From: Methylocapsa acidiphila B2
GTDB lineage: Bacteria; Pseudomonadota; Alphaproteobacteria; Rhizobiales; Beijerinckiaceae
NCBI RefSeq assembly: GCF_000427445.1
Contig: NZ_KE386496.1
Location: forward strand, 372,001-436,000
Direction of reading: 5' to 3'
DNA length: 64,000 bases
Below, piece by piece: positions 62,552 through 64,000 of the stretch (position 1 is its first letter; each line of letters opens with the position of its first letter). Both the position numbers and the translations under genes were made by a program. The notes below the pieces were generated by a model that was not told the origin of the DNA, searched no databases, and saw only the letters and a program-made list of their open reading frames with translations.

Positions 62552-63562
62552 CTAGTGATAGCCTTCTCCCTCGCGCAATTTGCCGCGGAACGTCCAATAA
62601 ACGAAGGCGGTGTAGCCGAGAATCACGGGCAGCATGATCGCGACGCCGAAGAGCATGATCTTCAAAGAGGCGGAGGCTGCTGCAGCCTGCCAAAGATCGA
62701 CTGAAGGCGGGACGAGATACGGATAAGAGGAAATAGCCAAGCCCAGGAAGCATAAAAGGAAAATGCCGATCGTCCCGAAGAAGGGCTTGAGCTCGTCCCC
62801 GCGCGCCAGCCAGCGCCACACGAGAAAAAACAGGACGGCGGTCGCGAGGGGCAGGGGCCAAAGAAAGTAAATATTCGGAGTAGCGAACCAGCGCGCCCCG
62901 ATATGTGCATAGCGTAAAGGCGTCCAAAGGCTGACCAGCGCGGCGAATATCGCAACCGTCACAAGAAATGGGGGCGCGACCCGGCGGGCGTGGGCCTGAA
63001 CGTCGCCGCCCGTCTTCATGATGACCCAGCATGAGCCGAGCAGCCCGTAGCCGGCGACGAGTCCGAATCCGGCCATGATCGAGAAAATCGAGAACCAGTC
63101 GAACGGTCCGCCGGCGAACTCGTCGTTGCGAACCGTGATTCCCTTGAGCAGGCCGCCGAGGATGAGGCCTTGTGCAAAGGCGGCGGTGATCGATCCGCCG
63201 CAAAAGGCCAGCGTCCAAAGCCGTTTCGGCTTAGCCGTTGCGCGGAACTCGAAAGCGACTCCGCGCAGGATCAGCGCCAGAAGCATCAAGATCACGGGAA
63301 TGTAAAGCGCCGGCATGATGATCGAATAGGCCAACGGAAAGGCTGCAAGCAGGCCGCCTCCGCCGAGCACCAGCCATGTCTCATTGCCGTCCCAGAACGG
63401 CGCGACCGAAGACATCATCGTGTCGCGATATCTGTCGTTTCCCGTAGTCAGATAAAGGACCCCGATTCCGAGATCGAAACCATCCAGAATCACATACATT
63501 GCGACGCCGGTCGCGATGATGCCGGTCCAGATGACAGGCAAATACCATTCAAAACTCATCAT
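62552..63562 (-). CDS. cydB: Cytochrome bd ubiquinol oxidase subunit II
   Basis: 336 residues from the ATG at 63562 behind AAGGAGA. About eight or nine TM helices. Hallmarks: WTGIIATGVAMYVILDGFDL GIGVLY, PFWDGNETWLVLGGGGLLAA FPLAY, ALILRGVAFEFR, GLLKGITVRNDEF and SYPYLVPPSVDLW. With CydA it forms the bd-type quinol oxidase (CioAB/CydAB), which reduces O2 with ubiquinol and has high O2 affinity and resistance to inhibitors. It follows cydA with a 36-bp gap. A CydX-sized gene is not seen after it. Confidence 0.95.
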   Translation of the reverse strand: MMSFEWYLPVIWTGIIATGVAMYVILDGFDLGIGVLYLTTGNDRYRDTMMSSVAPFWDGNETWLVLGGGGLLAAFPLAYSIIMPALYIPVILMLLALILRGVAFEFRATAKPKRLWTLAFCGGSITAAFAQGLILGGLLKGITVRNDEFAGGPFDWFSIFSIMAGFGLVAGYGLLGSCWVIMKTGGDVQAHARRVAPPFLVTVAIFAALVSLWTPLRYAHIGARWFATPNIYFLWPLPLATAVLFFLVWRWLARGDELKPFFGTIGIFLLCFLGLAISSYPYLVPPSVDLWQAAAASASLKIMLFGVAIMLPVILGYTAFVYWTFRGKLREGEGYH

Positions 63563-63598
63563 CGCCAATCTCCTTGGCTGATCTCCGCGGCGGGCTAA

Positions 63599-64000
63599 TT
63601 AGATGTCGTCGCTGGTCGCGGCCGAGAGCGGACGAGAGGGCATGGCGATCGGAGCAGCCAGAACATCGGGCGTCGGGCCCTTGTTGATCAGCCGGTTGAT
63701 TGCATAAATGCCGGTAGAAAAGACAACGCCATAGACGAGCACGAAAAGCGCGAGCGAAATCTGCACGGCCTGGACGTCGACCGGCGACGCCGCCTCGTCG
63801 GTGCGCAGGACCCCGGTCGCGAGCCAGGGCTGGCGTCCGATTTCCGTCACCATCCATCCGGCGATGATCGCGATGAACCCAGCAGGCCAGGACGCGGCCG
63901 CGACTTTCAAGAAAAGGCGGTTCGTTTCAAGCTTGCCGAAAATCCACAGAGCGCCGCCCCAAATGACGAAACCCAGAAGAGCGAATCCGATCGCGACCAT
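63599..64000 (-). CDS. cydA: Cytochrome bd ubiquinol oxidase subunit I, C-terminal part (cut by window edge)
   Basis: The gene enters from the right edge; the last 133 residues are here. TM helices surround the diagnostic VTEIGRQPWLATGVLRTDEA ASPV, which belongs to the CydA C-terminal quinol/haem domain (W-V..E.GRQPW.v.g). The tail is short (INRLINKGPTPDVLAAPIAM...). It is the first gene of cydAB; both run leftward. Confidence 0.95.
   Translation of the reverse strand: MVAIGFALLGFVIWGGALWIFGKLETNRLFLKVAAASWPAGFIAIIAGWMVTEIGRQPWLATGVLRTDEAASPVDVQAVQISLALFVLVYGVVFSTGIYAINRLINKGPTPDVLAAPIAMPSRPLSAATSDDI

Noticed and set aside
1-64000. CRISPR array
   Set aside because: No series of regularly spaced direct repeats was seen; the repeats present are IS ends, gene duplications and the short TTCCCTGT cluster.

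Overview
The window is a high-GC chromosomal segment whose gene families point to an alphaproteobacterium, most likely of the Hyphomicrobiales (Rhizobiales). The evidence is a GapR-like DUF2312 protein, DUF2924/DUF3489/large serine recombinase modules, class III adenylate cyclases, LTXXQ-type and His/Tyr-rich secreted proteins, and cytochrome bd. The family mix would fit a Beijerinckiaceae or Methylocystaceae member, but no marker here proves that. Much of the window is a scar field: at least eight kinds of IS element (IS6, ISL3, IS630, IS1595, IS21, IS3) and many broken genes.

Layout. 0-6 kb: small secreted proteins, a frameshifted IS6 element, an ISL3 remnant, and an intact OmpR-type response regulator/histidine kinase pair. 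6.8-10.8 kb: a tightly coupled trio (ATP-grasp-like protein, a 52-residue peptide, an MFS exporter) followed by a DUF6065-like gene. 10.8-16.6 kb: a His-rich secreted protein, a broken PD-(D/E)XK nuclease gene, and a decaying phage-like block (DUF2312, two DUF5681 proteins, a frameshifted ParB-methyltransferase). 16.8-19.6 kb: an IS1595-family element bounded by 24-bp inverted repeats, carrying three cargo genes and set in an array of TTCCCTGT motifs. 20.1-25.9 kb: two tandem copies of a DUF3489-DUF2924-serine recombinase operon. 26-29.3 kb: IS21 nested between other IS remnants. 29.5-35.5 kb: a 459-bp inverted repeat flanking a TPR-sulfotransferase and a Tat-exported phospholipase C. 36.3-41.5 kb: a prenyl-FMN decarboxylase locus (two intact ubiD genes, one ubiD ruin between them, ubiX, and a flavin split-barrel gene). 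41.8-47.8 kb: a filamentous-haemagglutinin-type adhesin pseudogene closed at one end by an IS6 fragment and at the other by IS3, which also beheads an L,D-transpeptidase. 48-53.7 kb: a dienelactone hydrolase-like protein, a DUF4424-like periplasmic protein, a His-rich protein, a Crp/Fnr regulator, an adenylate cyclase and an lldD ruin. 54.1-59.2 kb: a four-gene operon with 1-4 nt overlaps (AMP-ligase, unknown, aldonolactone oxidase-like, Gfo/Idh/MocA). 59.6-64 kb: a sucrose phosphorylase-like GH13 enzyme, an IS6 ruin, tRNA-Gln(CTG) and the cydAB operon.

Working together: the UbiX product should supply prenyl-FMN to the two UbiD enzymes. The AMP-ligase operon looks like a biosynthetic pathway that activates a carboxylate and oxidises a sugar-like substrate. 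The ATP-grasp/peptide/MFS trio looks like a make-and-export system for a modified peptide or small molecule. The duplicated recombinase triads look like a self-contained mobile or phase-varying module. These four are the best candidates for undescribed biology. The rest is mostly housekeeping, regulation and IS debris.
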